Below are positions 35,045 to 44,529 of a DNA stretch of 64,000 nt, in pieces. The stretch's first letter is position 1. The number at the start of each line of letters is the position of its first letter. Source of the stretch: Streptomyces sp. NBC_01341 (GTDB taxonomy: Bacteria > Actinomycetota > Actinomycetes > Streptomycetales > Streptomycetaceae); the NCBI RefSeq assembly GCF_035946055.1, contig NZ_CP108364.1, positions 1,922,001-1,986,000 of the forward strand. Direction: 5' to 3'. A program made the translations under genes and the position numbers. The notes beneath the pieces were generated by a model. It did not search any database, was not told the origin of the DNA, and saw nothing but the letters and a program-made list of their open reading frames with translations.

Positions 35045-35955
35045 CGACCTCCGTCCTCTTCGACGCACAGGGGCCGCGCGCCAAGCGGCGCAACATCCTG
35101 TACACCGTCGTCTTCCTGGCGGCCCTCGCCGCGGTGGCCTGGTGGGTGTACACCAGCCTCGACGAGAAGCACCAGCTCGACTGGGTCAAGTGGGAACCGT
35201 TCTTCACGAGCCCCCAGCCGTGGGAGACCTACATCTGGCCGGGCTTCCAGAACACGATCAAGGCGGCGTTCCTCGCCCTCCTGGTCGCCCTGCCGCTCGG
35301 CGCCCTGTTCGGCATCGGCCGGCTCTCGGACCACCGCTGGGTGCGCATGCCCGCCGGCGTCGTCGTGGAGTTCTTCCGGGCCATCCCCGTCCTGATCCTG
35401 ATGATCACCGCGAACGCCGCCTACGCGGAGTTCGCCGACTTCGACACCGACGAGCGTCTGCTGTACGCGGTCGTGACGGGCCTGGTGCTCTACAACGCCT
35501 CGGTGCTCGCCGAGATCGTGCGGGCCGGGATCCTCTCCCTCCCCCACGGGCAGACCGACGCCGCGAAGGCGATCGGCATGCGCAAGGGCCAGACGATGCG
35601 GTACGTGCTGCTCCCGCAGTCGGTCACCGCGATGCTGCCCGCGATCGTCAGCCAGCTCGTCGTCATCGTGAAGGACACCGCGCTCGGCGGCGCCGTGCTG
35701 ACCTTCCCGGAGCTGCTGGCCTCGGTCCGCCCGATGAGCGCGAACTACGGCGCGAACACCATCGCGTGCTTCACGATCATCGCGCTGATCTACATCGCGC
35801 TGAACTTCGCTCTCACCTCGTTCGCGAGCTGGCTCGAGCGCAGGCTCCGGCGCGGGAAGAAGAGCACGGGCACGGTGGTCGCCGCCGGCCCCGGCGGGGA
35901 CATCAAGTCCATCGGCGAAGCGCCGCTCGTCCTCCAGGACGGACAGGGGAACTGA
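35041..35955 (+). CDS. gluD: Glutamate ABC transporter permease GluD
   Basis: 304 aa with about five to six membrane spans. The N-terminal span is ILYTVVFLAALAAVAWWVY; an extracytoplasmic loop of about 45 residues follows; then the permease domain, with EAA loop IVRAGILSLPHGQTDAAKAI. A charged 40-residue cytosolic tail ends it. The start overlaps gluC by four bases. It pairs with GluC to form the membrane channel. The operon ends at a hairpin at 35979-36009. Confidence 0.93.
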   Translation: MTTSVLFDAQGPRAKRRNILYTVVFLAALAAVAWWVYTSLDEKHQLDWVKWEPFFTSPQPWETYIWPGFQNTIKAAFLALLVALPLGALFGIGRLSDHRWVRMPAGVVVEFFRAIPVLILMITANAAYAEFADFDTDERLLYAVVTGLVLYNASVLAEIVRAGILSLPHGQTDAAKAIGMRKGQTMRYVLLPQSVTAMLPAIVSQLVVIVKDTALGGAVLTFPELLASVRPMSANYGANTIACFTIIALIYIALNFALTSFASWLERRLRRGKKSTGTVVAAGPGGDIKSIGEAPLVLQDGQGN

Positions 35956-35978
35956 CGGTCCGTCGATGACGGAACCAC

Positions 35979-36009
35979 GGGGGGCGCCGGCGCATACGCC
36001 GCGCCCCCC
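35979..36009 (+). terminator. Terminator after gluABCD
   Basis: Strong stem with one bulged base (G-run at 35979-35984 pairing with the C-run at 36004-36009 and the intervening GCGC/GGCG pairs), 4-base loop, 24 bp after the gluD stop. Confidence 0.65.
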
Positions 36010-36143
36010 GCCACGTCCCCCGGTCACTTGACGCAAGCACCGGCAATAGGTTGCATACGTTCTGTGATCCCGCCCCGAACAGCCCCCGCCGCACCCCTCC
36101 CCTCCCCCTCGACCCCGACGACCTGCGCCGGAGGGATCACACC

Positions 36144-37778
36144 GTGGACCCGGTGATCGTCGTCGGCGCCGGGCCGGTCGGTCTGGCGCTGTCGCTCGCT
36201 CTCGCCACCCAGGGCGTTCCCTCGGTCCTGCTCGACGAAGGCCCCGGCAAGGACGAACCACGCCCCGCGCGCACCGTGGTGCTACGCGAGGACACCGCGG
36301 ACCTGGTGGAGCGGCTCGGCTGCTCCGCGATCCGCGACGAGGGGCTGCGCTGGGCGGGCTGGCGCTCGGTACGGCGCAAGCAGCTGGTGCGGGCCGTGCC
36401 CCTGGGCGACGAAGGGGCCAACGTACCGCTGCCCTCCCCCGTCCATCTCTCTCAGCACGCCCTCACCGCGGGACTGCGAGCGGCGGTCGCCGCGCACGAT
36501 TTGGTCGAGATGGTGCCGTTCAGCCGGATCGACACGCTGGAGCAGGACGCGGACGGTGTCACCGTGCACACCAGGGAGCCCGGTTCGACCTGGTGGCGCG
36601 GGAGTTACCTGGTCGGCTGCGACGGCGCCAGGTCGACGGTGCGCAAGCTCCTCGACATCAGGTTCCCCGGGCGTACGGCGGTCGAGCGGCACGCTGTCGC
36701 AGCGCTGCGCGCCGAACTGCCCTGGCCCGGCGAGGCCGTGCTGCACCGGTCGCCGCCCTGGCGTTCGGGCGGTACCGAGGTCACCGCCCGGCCGCTGCCC
36801 GGCGGGGTGTGGCGGCTGGACTGGCTCCTCCCGCCACGCGGCGAGCTGGTCACTCCCGACGCCCTGATCATCCGTATCCGCGACACCCTCGAGGGCTGGT
36901 GCGGCGAGACGCCGGCCTACGACCTGCTGGACACCGGCGTCTACACGCTGCACCACCGGCTGGCCAGGCGCTGGCGGTCCAAGCGCGCCTTCCTCGCCGG
37001 GGACGCCGCGCATCTGCTGGGCGCGCTCGGGACCCAGGGGGTGGACGAGGGGCTGCGGGACGCCGAGAACCTGGCCTGGAAACTGGCGCAGGCCTGGCAC
37101 CAGGGTGCCTCCGAGGTGCTGCTCGACAGCTACCAGGCCGAGCGCAGGGCGGCGGTCGCCGCGCGGCTCCGGGCCGCCGACCAGTCGCTGCCGATACTGC
37201 GCGGCGGTGCGGGCCTCCGCACGCTCGTGCCGGGCGGCGCACGCGGGCACGACACGCTGCTCGCCGATGGCCACCTGGGGTGCGGGCCGCTGGGTGCGCC
37301 GCCGTCCTACACGCACTCCCCCCTCTCACCCCAACACGCCGAGGCTCACGCCCCGGTGGGGACGGCTCCCGGAGCGCCGGTCGCCGACGTGCGGGTGACC
37401 GCGCCCGACGGGACGGCGGTCCGGCTGCGCGAGCGGCTGGGGCAGGGGCATCTGCTGGTGATCCTCGTCGCACCGGGCACCGGGGTGTGGGACCGGCGGC
37501 ACTGGCTCACGGCCGGAGTCATGCCCCGGCTCGTCGACGCGGTGAACGCCCTTCCGGCCAAGGCTGAGCTGCTGGTGACCGAGAGTTACCCGGGAGCGAC
37601 GGCCCACACGGTGCTGCTGGTCAGGCCGGACGGGCATCTCGTGACCGCCTTCAGCGGGGTACGGGCGGCAGAGCTGTATGCGGCCGCCGACACGGCACGC
37701 GGGGGTGGCACGGGCGCGGCGCACGGGAGCGGGGCGCGCACCACGGCGAGCTCCGACCGGACCGCGGACGTCAATTGA
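36144..37778 (+). CDS. FAD-dependent aromatic-ring monooxygenase family protein
   Basis: 544 aa from the GTG at 36144, supported by GGAGGG eight bases upstream; a TTG at 36051 would add a low-complexity leader. It is a group A flavoprotein hydroxylase: Rossmann FAD motif VIVVGAGPVGLALSLALA (residues 4-21), YLVGCDGARSTVRKLLDI (DG motif, about 156-172) and AFLAGDAAHLLGALGTQGVDEG (GD motif, about 290-310). The last departs from the common HxxPPxGGxGxN form, so substrate orientation may differ. A thioredoxin-like C-terminal domain (about 415-520) resembles the PheA/TfdB extension. It is a single gene without a biosynthetic context; the substrate is unknown. Confidence 0.82.
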   Translation: MDPVIVVGAGPVGLALSLALATQGVPSVLLDEGPGKDEPRPARTVVLREDTADLVERLGCSAIRDEGLRWAGWRSVRRKQLVRAVPLGDEGANVPLPSPVHLSQHALTAGLRAAVAAHDLVEMVPFSRIDTLEQDADGVTVHTREPGSTWWRGSYLVGCDGARSTVRKLLDIRFPGRTAVERHAVAALRAELPWPGEAVLHRSPPWRSGGTEVTARPLPGGVWRLDWLLPPRGELVTPDALIIRIRDTLEGWCGETPAYDLLDTGVYTLHHRLARRWRSKRAFLAGDAAHLLGALGTQGVDEGLRDAENLAWKLAQAWHQGASEVLLDSYQAERRAAVAARLRAADQSLPILRGGAGLRTLVPGGARGHDTLLADGHLGCGPLGAPPSYTHSPLSPQHAEAHAPVGTAPGAPVADVRVTAPDGTAVRLRERLGQGHLLVILVAPGTGVWDRRHWLTAGVMPRLVDAVNALPAKAELLVTESYPGATAHTVLLVRPDGHLVTAFSGVRAAELYAAADTARGGGTGAAHGSGARTTASSDRTADVN

Positions 37779-37810
37779 CCGTCGCAGGCCCACATGGTGT
37801 ACTCCAGATC

Positions 37811-37897
37811 ATGACCGACACCGATGTGCGCCTGTGGCGGAGGGTCCATATGGACCTGGTCCGCTACGCGGGCTGCGTGTGTCGCCCGTCCTGCTGA
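37811..37897 (+). CDS. Cys-rich leader peptide upstream of the cysteine dioxygenase operon
   Basis: Short ORF of 28 codons from ATG 37811, or 15 codons (MDLVRYAGCVCRPSC) from ATG 37850. The shorter form has an ideal GGAGGG five bases before its ATG and is my preferred start. Three of the last seven residues are Cys. Similar peptides (RLWRRVHMDLVRYAGCVC type) are annotated as putative leader peptides before sulfur genes in Streptomyces, and Cys-rich upstream ORFs in mycobacteria respond to cysteine supply. The stop is 76 bp before the dioxygenase start. Attenuation here is inference. Confidence 0.75.
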   Translation: MTDTDVRLWRRVHMDLVRYAGCVCRPSC

Positions 37898-37973
37898 ATC
37901 GCCTGCCCCGGCACCCCGCGCTGTCTTCGGCGCCTGGCCGTGCCTCCTCGCGAACTCCACAGGACGGTCTCCC

Positions 37974-38666
37974 GTGTCTGCATCCTCTTCTTCCCCCCTG
38001 CCCACGTCAGCGCCCGCCGTCGACACCGATGCCCCCCACCTCACCGCTCCCGGCGCCGAGCTTGGTGCCCCGGCCGTAGCCCCGACGCCGAGTGGCAGCG
38101 GCGCTCCGGCCTCCGCCGGAAACACTCCCGGCGTGAGCGGTACCGCGTTCTCCGCCGCCGACGTGGGGGCCCCGGCCCCGACCGCCGCGGAACTGCTCGC
38201 CTTCGTCCGCCGGACCGCGGAGGACACCGCGCTCGTCGCCTCGCTCCCCCTTGACCCCGAAGGGCGCACCTGGCTGCGGCTGGAGGGTCCTGGTGGCAGC
38301 GAGGCATGGCTGATCGCCTGGCCCCCCGGCACCGGCACCGGCTGGCACGACCACGCCGAGTCGACGGGAGCCTTCACCGTGGCAGCAGGCACGCTCAGGG
38401 AGCACTCGCTCGCCGCGCGCCTCCCCGCCGACGGCTGGAAGACCCTCGAGCTCAGTGAGGACATCGACCGGACACGTCGACTGGCCACCGGCCAGGGCCG
38501 GGCCTTCGGCAGGCACCACGTGCACGAGGTCCTGAACGAGTCGGAACACGAACACGCAGTCTCCGTGCACGCGTATTACCCACCCCTTCCGCAGATCCGA
38601 CGGTTCAGCCGCACAGGAGCGGTGCTCCGGCTCGAGCAGACCGAGCGCCCGGAGGACTGGCAGTGA
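37974..38666 (+). CDS. Cysteine dioxygenase family protein
   Basis: 230 aa from the GTG at 37974 (AGGACGG six bases upstream). A roughly 75-residue Ala/Pro-rich N-terminal extension precedes the cupin. Fe(II) ligands are seen in GTGWHDHAESTGAF (two His) and GRAFGRHHVHEVLNE (third His); VSVHAYYPPL supplies the conserved Tyr. The enzyme oxidises L-cysteine to cysteine sulfinate with O2, the first step of cysteine catabolism. Its stop overlaps the rhodanese start (GTGA), implying a translationally coupled pair. The preceding Cys-rich leader suggests expression follows cysteine availability. Confidence 0.9.
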   Translation: MSASSSSPLPTSAPAVDTDAPHLTAPGAELGAPAVAPTPSGSGAPASAGNTPGVSGTAFSAADVGAPAPTAAELLAFVRRTAEDTALVASLPLDPEGRTWLRLEGPGGSEAWLIAWPPGTGTGWHDHAESTGAFTVAAGTLREHSLAARLPADGWKTLELSEDIDRTRRLATGQGRAFGRHHVHEVLNESEHEHAVSVHAYYPPLPQIRRFSRTGAVLRLEQTERPEDWQ

Positions 38667-39091
38667 GCGTCGACGACCGGGACCGTCCGCAGGAGCCGCC
38701 CGGCATCGACGAACTGGTGGACCGGGTCCGGGCGGGCTACACCCGCATCAGCCCCGAAGAAGCCTCGGCCGCTGCCGAGGAAGGCGCGCTGCTGGTCGAC
38801 ATCCGCTACGCGGCCCTGCGTGAGAGGGACGGGCTGATCCCCGGCGCGCTGGTCGTCGAGCGCAACGAACTCGAGTGGCGCCTCGACCCCCGGGGCAGTC
38901 ACCGCGCCCAGGAGGCGGTCAGCCACGACCTCCGTATCGTGATCATCTGCAACGAGGGCTACGCGTCGAGCCTCGCCGTCGCCTCCCTGCGCCAACTGGG
39001 ACTGCACCGGGCCACGGACGTCACCGGCGGCTTCCAGGCATGGCGCACCGCAGGGCTCCCTGTCATCCCCGGGCTTCCCGCCATCCCCTGA
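38663..39091 (+). CDS. Rhodanese-domain sulfurtransferase
   Basis: 142 aa single rhodanese domain: RISPEEASAAAEEGALLVDIR at the start, the catalytic loop VIICNEGYASSLAV with active Cys at about residue 95, and VTGGFQAWRTAGLP at the end. It likely moves sulfane sulfur (persulfide or thiosulfate) produced or detoxified alongside cysteine oxidation. The start overlaps the dioxygenase stop by four bases. The active loop CNEGYAS is atypical in length and charge compared with CxxGxR forms, so acceptor specificity is uncertain. Confidence 0.9.
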   Translation: MSVDDRDRPQEPPGIDELVDRVRAGYTRISPEEASAAAEEGALLVDIRYAALRERDGLIPGALVVERNELEWRLDPRGSHRAQEAVSHDLRIVIICNEGYASSLAVASLRQLGLHRATDVTGGFQAWRTAGLPVIPGLPAIP

Positions 39092-39113
39092 CCCGGTTCC
39101 CACGGGCTCGCGT

Positions 39114-39152
39114 ACCGGGGAGGCCAGTGGCGTCGCGACCGGCCTCCCGGGT
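39114..39152 (+). terminator. Terminator candidate after the dioxygenase-rhodanese operon
   Basis: 12-bp stem with one mismatch (39114-39125 with 39141-39152) and a 15-base loop, 23 bp after the rhodanese stop. Confidence 0.5.
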
Positions 39153-39253
39153 GCCGAAAAGCCCCGAATGCCTCCCCGACACACCCGAACGCTGCTTTCC
39201 GGTGGAGCTGTCAGCGCGCGCAACCGACATTCACCTCATCACTGAGGACCGGA

Positions 39254-39991
39254 ATGTACGGAGATGTCGCGTCGATGGATACCGCCCAGCTCACCCCGGA
39301 TCAGCTCGACGCTCAGGCCTCCCGGCTCCACGACACGGACGTGTGGCAGCGCATCGTCATGGGCTGGGACGTCACGACTCCCGAGGCCGCGTGCCCGGCC
39401 CCCGAGCACGCCCCGGAGACGGAGGCCGCTCGCACGGTCCCCGCGGCGGATCCCGTCGCCCCCGAGTACCTGCACCCGACGCCCGCACCGCACGACGGGG
39501 CGCTGCCCGCACACCCTGCCGAATGGCGGGATCTCTTGTCCGTGCCCGTCGAGCAGTTGGTCGAGGAATCCCTGCGGACGCTGCCCGCACTGCCCGTCGG
39601 CGAGCGCAGGCTCCCCGGGCGCATCGGTGCATTGCTGCCCGACCACCTGCACGCCTGGCGCCGAATCGGACAACCCGACGTACGCCCCTCGACCCATCTC
39701 GGCCACGCCCGGCGGATCCTGACGGAATGGGGCTGGCAGAACACCCCCTATCGCCTGCGCAACGCGCGTGGTGCGCGCTGCGTCTGTGGGGCCATGCTGA
39801 CGGCCCACCGGCTCGGCTACGGCTCCCTCCGGACCGTCGACCGCGCCGGCGCCTGGATGATCACCGAGCTGCGCTCACAGGGCTGGACCGATCTGATCGG
39901 CCCTTGGAACCGGCACCCCGGCCGCACAGCCGACGATGCACTCGCCCTGGTCGACGCGACCATCCGGCGGGCTTCACTGGCAGGCGAATGA
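39254..39991 (+). CDS. Conserved actinobacterial protein of unknown function (DUF6197-like)
   Basis: 245 aa soluble protein. An acidic, Pro/Ala-rich first 100 residues are followed by a compact region with RRILTEWGWQNTPYRLR, NARGARCVCGAMLTAHRLGY (a CxC pair) and LRSQGWTDLIGPWNRHPGRT, ending in DALALVDATIRRAS. The last part resembles a DUF6197-type domain; I am not sure of the name. ATG at 39254 with GAGGA five bases upstream. It stands alone between the cysteine operon and recX. No function can be assigned. Confidence 0.72.
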   Translation: MYGDVASMDTAQLTPDQLDAQASRLHDTDVWQRIVMGWDVTTPEAACPAPEHAPETEAARTVPAADPVAPEYLHPTPAPHDGALPAHPAEWRDLLSVPVEQLVEESLRTLPALPVGERRLPGRIGALLPDHLHAWRRIGQPDVRPSTHLGHARRILTEWGWQNTPYRLRNARGARCVCGAMLTAHRLGYGSLRTVDRAGAWMITELRSQGWTDLIGPWNRHPGRTADDALALVDATIRRASLAGE

Positions 39992-40348
39992 CCCCTCCTG
40001 GCGGCGCACCGGGGATCCAGCGGCCACTACAACCGAGTCAAGCCCGACCCCCGGCAGCCGTCCTTCCGACCGATTACCCCTAGCGAGCCGGGCACTCCGG
40101 TCAGGCGGCGGTGGCCCCCTCCGCCACCGCCGCAGGCCGGCTCAGGCCTTGCGCGCGCCCTGGACGCATCGGCCTCGGGCCCCTCGAACCCCGTGTGACA
40201 CCGAGCGGCGCAGCTCTCGTCCGCACCCCCCGCCCCCCTCACCCCGGCCGCGCACCTGGGCAGCCGACGGCTCCGCACCGCCCCGATTCGCGTCCGTCCT
40301 GCCGTGCCGTTCGGCGTTCGGTCCGTGCCGCTGTTCGGTAAGTCCCGC
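39992..40348. other. 357-bp gap between convergent genes
   Basis: It holds an 11-bp perfect hairpin (40105-40115 with 40123-40133, 7-base loop), which can terminate the unknown gene or the recA-recX unit, and otherwise unremarkable G/C-rich sequence. No gene is seen. Confidence 0.55.
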
Positions 40349-41041
40349 TCAGAAGGGCTCGTCCAGCCCTTCGGTGTCCTCCCCCTCGGCCTCCAACGCC
40401 TGGCGCACCACGCGCAGGGCCATCCCCTCGCCATATCCCTTGCGCGCGAGCATGCCCGCGAGCCTGCGAATCCGCTTGTCTCGGTCCAGCCCTCTGGTGG
40501 AGCGCAGTTTCCGCGCCACGAGTTCCCTGGCGGTCTCCTCCTCCTGATCGGAGTCGAGCTGCCCGACCGCCTCGTCGATCAGAGCGGAGTCCACCCCCTT
40601 GGTACGCAGCTCCCGCACGAGGGCACGGCGGCCGAGCCCTCGGCCGTGATGCCGGGACTCGACCCAGGCATCCGCGAACGCCGCGTCGTTGATCAGCCCC
40701 ACGTCCTCGAACCGCGACAACACTTCCTCCGCCGCCTCGTCGGGGATCTCCCGCTTGCGCAGGGCGTCGGCCAGCTGCTTACGAGTACGCGGAGTCCCGG
40801 TCAGCAGCCTCAGACAGATGGTGCGCGCCTGCTCGACCGGGTCTCGCGGTTCCCCCTTCTCGGCCCTCGACGAGGAGGGGGAACCGCCGCCTCCGGAGCG
40901 GGAACGTGAACGCCGTCCCGCCCCCTCGCCGAACCCGGCCCCCCGACCGGGCTCCGCGGGAGACCCGGAGACGTCTGCGGCGTACTCGGAGCCGGGGCCC
41001 GCGTCTGATTCGACACCCGGCCACTCCGTGCGACGCGTCAT
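40349..41041 (-). CDS. recX: RecA regulator RecX
   Basis: 230 aa. A low-complexity N-terminal extension of about 68 residues (Gly/Ser/Arg/Pro) precedes three tandem three-helix RecX repeats: ARTICLRLLTGTPRTRKQLAD, FADAWVESRHHGRGLGRRAL and LVARKLRSTRGLDRDKRIRR. RecX caps RecA filaments and inhibits recombinase and co-protease activity. It begins 3 bp after the recA stop, so the two are co-transcribed and SOS-inducible together. The acidic tail EGEDTEGLDEPF closes the protein. Confidence 0.95.
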   Translation of the reverse strand: MTRRTEWPGVESDAGPGSEYAADVSGSPAEPGRGAGFGEGAGRRSRSRSGGGGSPSSSRAEKGEPRDPVEQARTICLRLLTGTPRTRKQLADALRKREIPDEAAEEVLSRFEDVGLINDAAFADAWVESRHHGRGLGRRALVRELRTKGVDSALIDEAVGQLDSDQEEETARELVARKLRSTRGLDRDKRIRRLAGMLARKGYGEGMALRVVRQALEAEGEDTEGLDEPF

Positions 41042-41044
41042 CGC

Positions 41045-42175
<1,131 letters not shown>

Positions 42176-42821
42176 GGGTTCCACCCGATTTGCTTGAGTC
42201 GATCGCTTCACGTCACAGACGCTAACCCCTGCCACTGACAATGGGCCTCGACGTCCTCCCGGCCTGTGGACAACTCCACGGTCGGGCCCGGGAAAACCCG
42301 GCCGGAATCCCATAAGAATGGATGTTCGATTTTGGTGTCAAGCGCGCCCCGCCGGGCCGCCAGACCCACCGCGTCGGGCCGCCACGGCCGAGAGTAGCCG
42401 CACAGAACAGCAGCACAAAACAGTCGATAACAGACAAACTAATTATCCGTGACATGAGCCGGCACGAGCCACGCGAGATCCAGCCAGCCCGCGGCGCATC
42501 CGTCCGGGCCCGCGGGAGAGCATGACGCCGCCGAGGTGACCGACGGCTCGGACACCGTCACCCCCGCACCCCGTTGCGGCACCCCCCGAGTCGCATGCAT
42601 GCCGCCGGACCGTAGCTGCGCCACAGGGCATCCGACGTTGCCGCGCCACACCGGATCCCGACGTCGCGGCGCCGAAATGGGACTCATTGTCGGGCGGGCA
42701 GCTCGCACACGTCTGCGGCTCCGCCGAGATCGGCGGAGCCGCCCCGAAGCCCCGGCCGAGATCCGGCGGGGGTCCGGATCCGTCCTGCGGGCGGATCACC
42801 GGCCACCACCCGCAGGACACC
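42176..42821. other. 646-bp non-coding region upstream of recA
   Basis: It contains the recA SOS-like box (42316-42327) and an A/T-richer patch at about 42410-42460 that is unusual for this genome and may carry a promoter. Between 42480 and 42821 I see only short G/C-rich inverted repeats and no gene with codon bias or ribosome site. Confidence 0.6.
42316..42327 (-). promoter_or_regulatory. SOS-like box upstream of recA
   Basis: On the recA strand the sequence is GAACATCCATTC, preceded by TC, giving TCGAACATCCATTC. The left half is a perfect LexA half-site; the right half (ATTC versus GTTC) has one mismatch. The same element has been described for Streptomyces recA as a Cheo-type box. Confidence 0.8.
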
Positions 42822-44045
42822 TCACTCCCCGTACTCGCCCCGCACCGCGCTCCGCACCCTCGCCAGGAGCGGCATGCCACGGCGCAGGCGGTGGTCGCCG
42901 TGCATCCTCGGGTCGTCGGTCACGTCGTAGCGCTTCACGTACGCGCCGAGGAACGCCTGCAGTGTGGCGACGGCCGGAATGGCGATCAGCGCCCCGACCG
43001 CGCCCATCAGCGCGGTCCCCGCGACCACCGATCCGAAGGCGACCGCCGGGTGGATGTCGACGGTCTTGGAGGTGAGTTTCGGCTGCAGCACGTAGTTCTC
43101 GAACTGCTGGTAGACAACGACGAATCCGAGGATCCACAGCGCGTACCAGGGGTCCATGGTGAAGGCGATCAGCATGGGCAGCGCACCGGCGAGATACGTA
43201 CCGATCGTGGGGATGAACTGCGAGACGAGTCCGACCCAGACGGCGAGCGCGGGAGCGTACGGCACCCCGAGGACGACCAGCAGGACGTAGTGCGCCGCCC
43301 CGGAGATCAGGGCCATCAGCCCTCGCGAGTATATGTAGCCGCCGGTCTTGTCCACCGCGATCTCCCAGGCACGCAGGACCTCCGCCTGCCGGGAGGGCGG
43401 GAGCACGGAGCACAGTGCGCGCCTGAGGCGGGGACCGTCCGCGGCGAAGTAGAAGGAGAACAGGAAGATCGTCAGCAGCCGGAACAGCCCGCCGAGCACG
43501 GTGGTGGAGACGTCGAGCACTCCGGTCGCACTGTTCTGCACGTACTTCTGCAGCCAGTCGGAGTGCAGGAGGCTGTCCTGCACCTCGACCCGCGAGAGTT
43601 CCGTGCGGAAGGTCTGGTTGACCCAGTTGATCACCGAGTCGAGGTACTTCGGGAACTCGTCGACCATGTCGACGATCTGGCCCGCGAGCATGGAGCCCAG
43701 CAGGACCACGAATCCGACGACCGCGATCAGGACCCCCAGGAAGACCAGGAAGGTCGCGAGCCCCCTGCGCATCCCGCGCCCGGCCATGCGGCTGATGGCG
43801 GGTTCGATCGCCAGCGCCAGGAAGAAGGCGATGAGGATGTTGATGAGCAGCCCGATGAGCTGGTCGAACGCCCAGCTGCCCAGCCGGAAGCACCCGTAGA
43901 GAGCCAGTGCCATGACCATGGCACGCGGGAGCCAGCGGGGCATGCGGACGGGGCCGGCCCCTGTCGGCGCACCGGGTGGTGCGGCCGACGGAGCGGACGG
44001 CGAGGCGGGCGGCTGGGTCTGGGCGGTCTCGTCTGTCGGTGCCAC
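42822..44045 (-). CDS. AI-2E family membrane transporter
   Basis: 407 aa from the GTG at 44045; a GTG at 44063 is also possible and neither has a strong ribosome site. A Pro/Ala-rich N-terminus is followed by about seven to eight membrane spans, including LIGLLINILIAFFLALAIEP, FLVFLGVLIAVVGFVVLLGS, the GLVSQFIPTIGTYLAGALPM motif and ALMGAVGALIAIPAVATLQA. These fit the TqsA/PerM (AI-2E) family. Members export varied small solutes or act as Na/H antiporters; substrate unknown. It follows the small DUF3046 gene in the same direction. Confidence 0.88.
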   Translation of the reverse strand: MAPTDETAQTQPPASPSAPSAAPPGAPTGAGPVRMPRWLPRAMVMALALYGCFRLGSWAFDQLIGLLINILIAFFLALAIEPAISRMAGRGMRRGLATFLVFLGVLIAVVGFVVLLGSMLAGQIVDMVDEFPKYLDSVINWVNQTFRTELSRVEVQDSLLHSDWLQKYVQNSATGVLDVSTTVLGGLFRLLTIFLFSFYFAADGPRLRRALCSVLPPSRQAEVLRAWEIAVDKTGGYIYSRGLMALISGAAHYVLLVVLGVPYAPALAVWVGLVSQFIPTIGTYLAGALPMLIAFTMDPWYALWILGFVVVYQQFENYVLQPKLTSKTVDIHPAVAFGSVVAGTALMGAVGALIAIPAVATLQAFLGAYVKRYDVTDDPRMHGDHRLRRGMPLLARVRSAVRGEYGE

Positions 44046-44255
44046 GGGACAAGTCTCGCGCACCGCGCTGACAGCAGGTCGCGCGGGCCGCTCGCCGGCA
44101 CCGGTGACGCGCCCGACCCCGGGGCCGGGCGCCAGTGCCGGCCGGGGGGATCCCGTCCATAGCCTTCAGCGCCTGCCGGTGAACGCCGGCCGGAGCGACA
44201 GTTGCCGGTCCGGCGGGATGCCGACGGGAGCGTCGGTGCGAGACCGGCCGGCGCG

Positions 44256-44450
44256 TCAGCGCTTGTCGGCGGGGATGCCCACCGCGGAGCAGACCCCTCG
44301 CCAGACGTCCTTCGTCTCCCAGCCGGCGGCCAGGGCCTCGTGCACCGTGCGGCCCCCGAGCTCGGCCATGACATGGTCGCGCGCGAAGGACTCGGCGTAG
44401 GCCTCACCGAAGTGGTCCGCCATCCGTTCCCAGAAAATCGTCAACCGCAT
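44256..44450 (-). CDS. DUF3046 domain-containing small protein
   Basis: 64 aa: MRLTIFWERMADHFGEAYAE and AAGWETKDVWRGVCSAVGIP define the actinobacterial DUF3046 family, commonly found near recA. Soluble, mostly helical. No function is known. It is divergent from the terpene-cyclase-like gene (79 bp between starts). Confidence 0.88.
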   Translation of the reverse strand: MRLTIFWERMADHFGEAYAESFARDHVMAELGGRTVHEALAAGWETKDVWRGVCSAVGIPADKR

Positions 44451-44529
44451 GCCCTCAGTATCCCGCTCCTGAGGGTGCAGACGGGCCGGGCCGCCCCTGC
44501 CGGCAACGGTTCGCCTCTACGGTCGGTCC

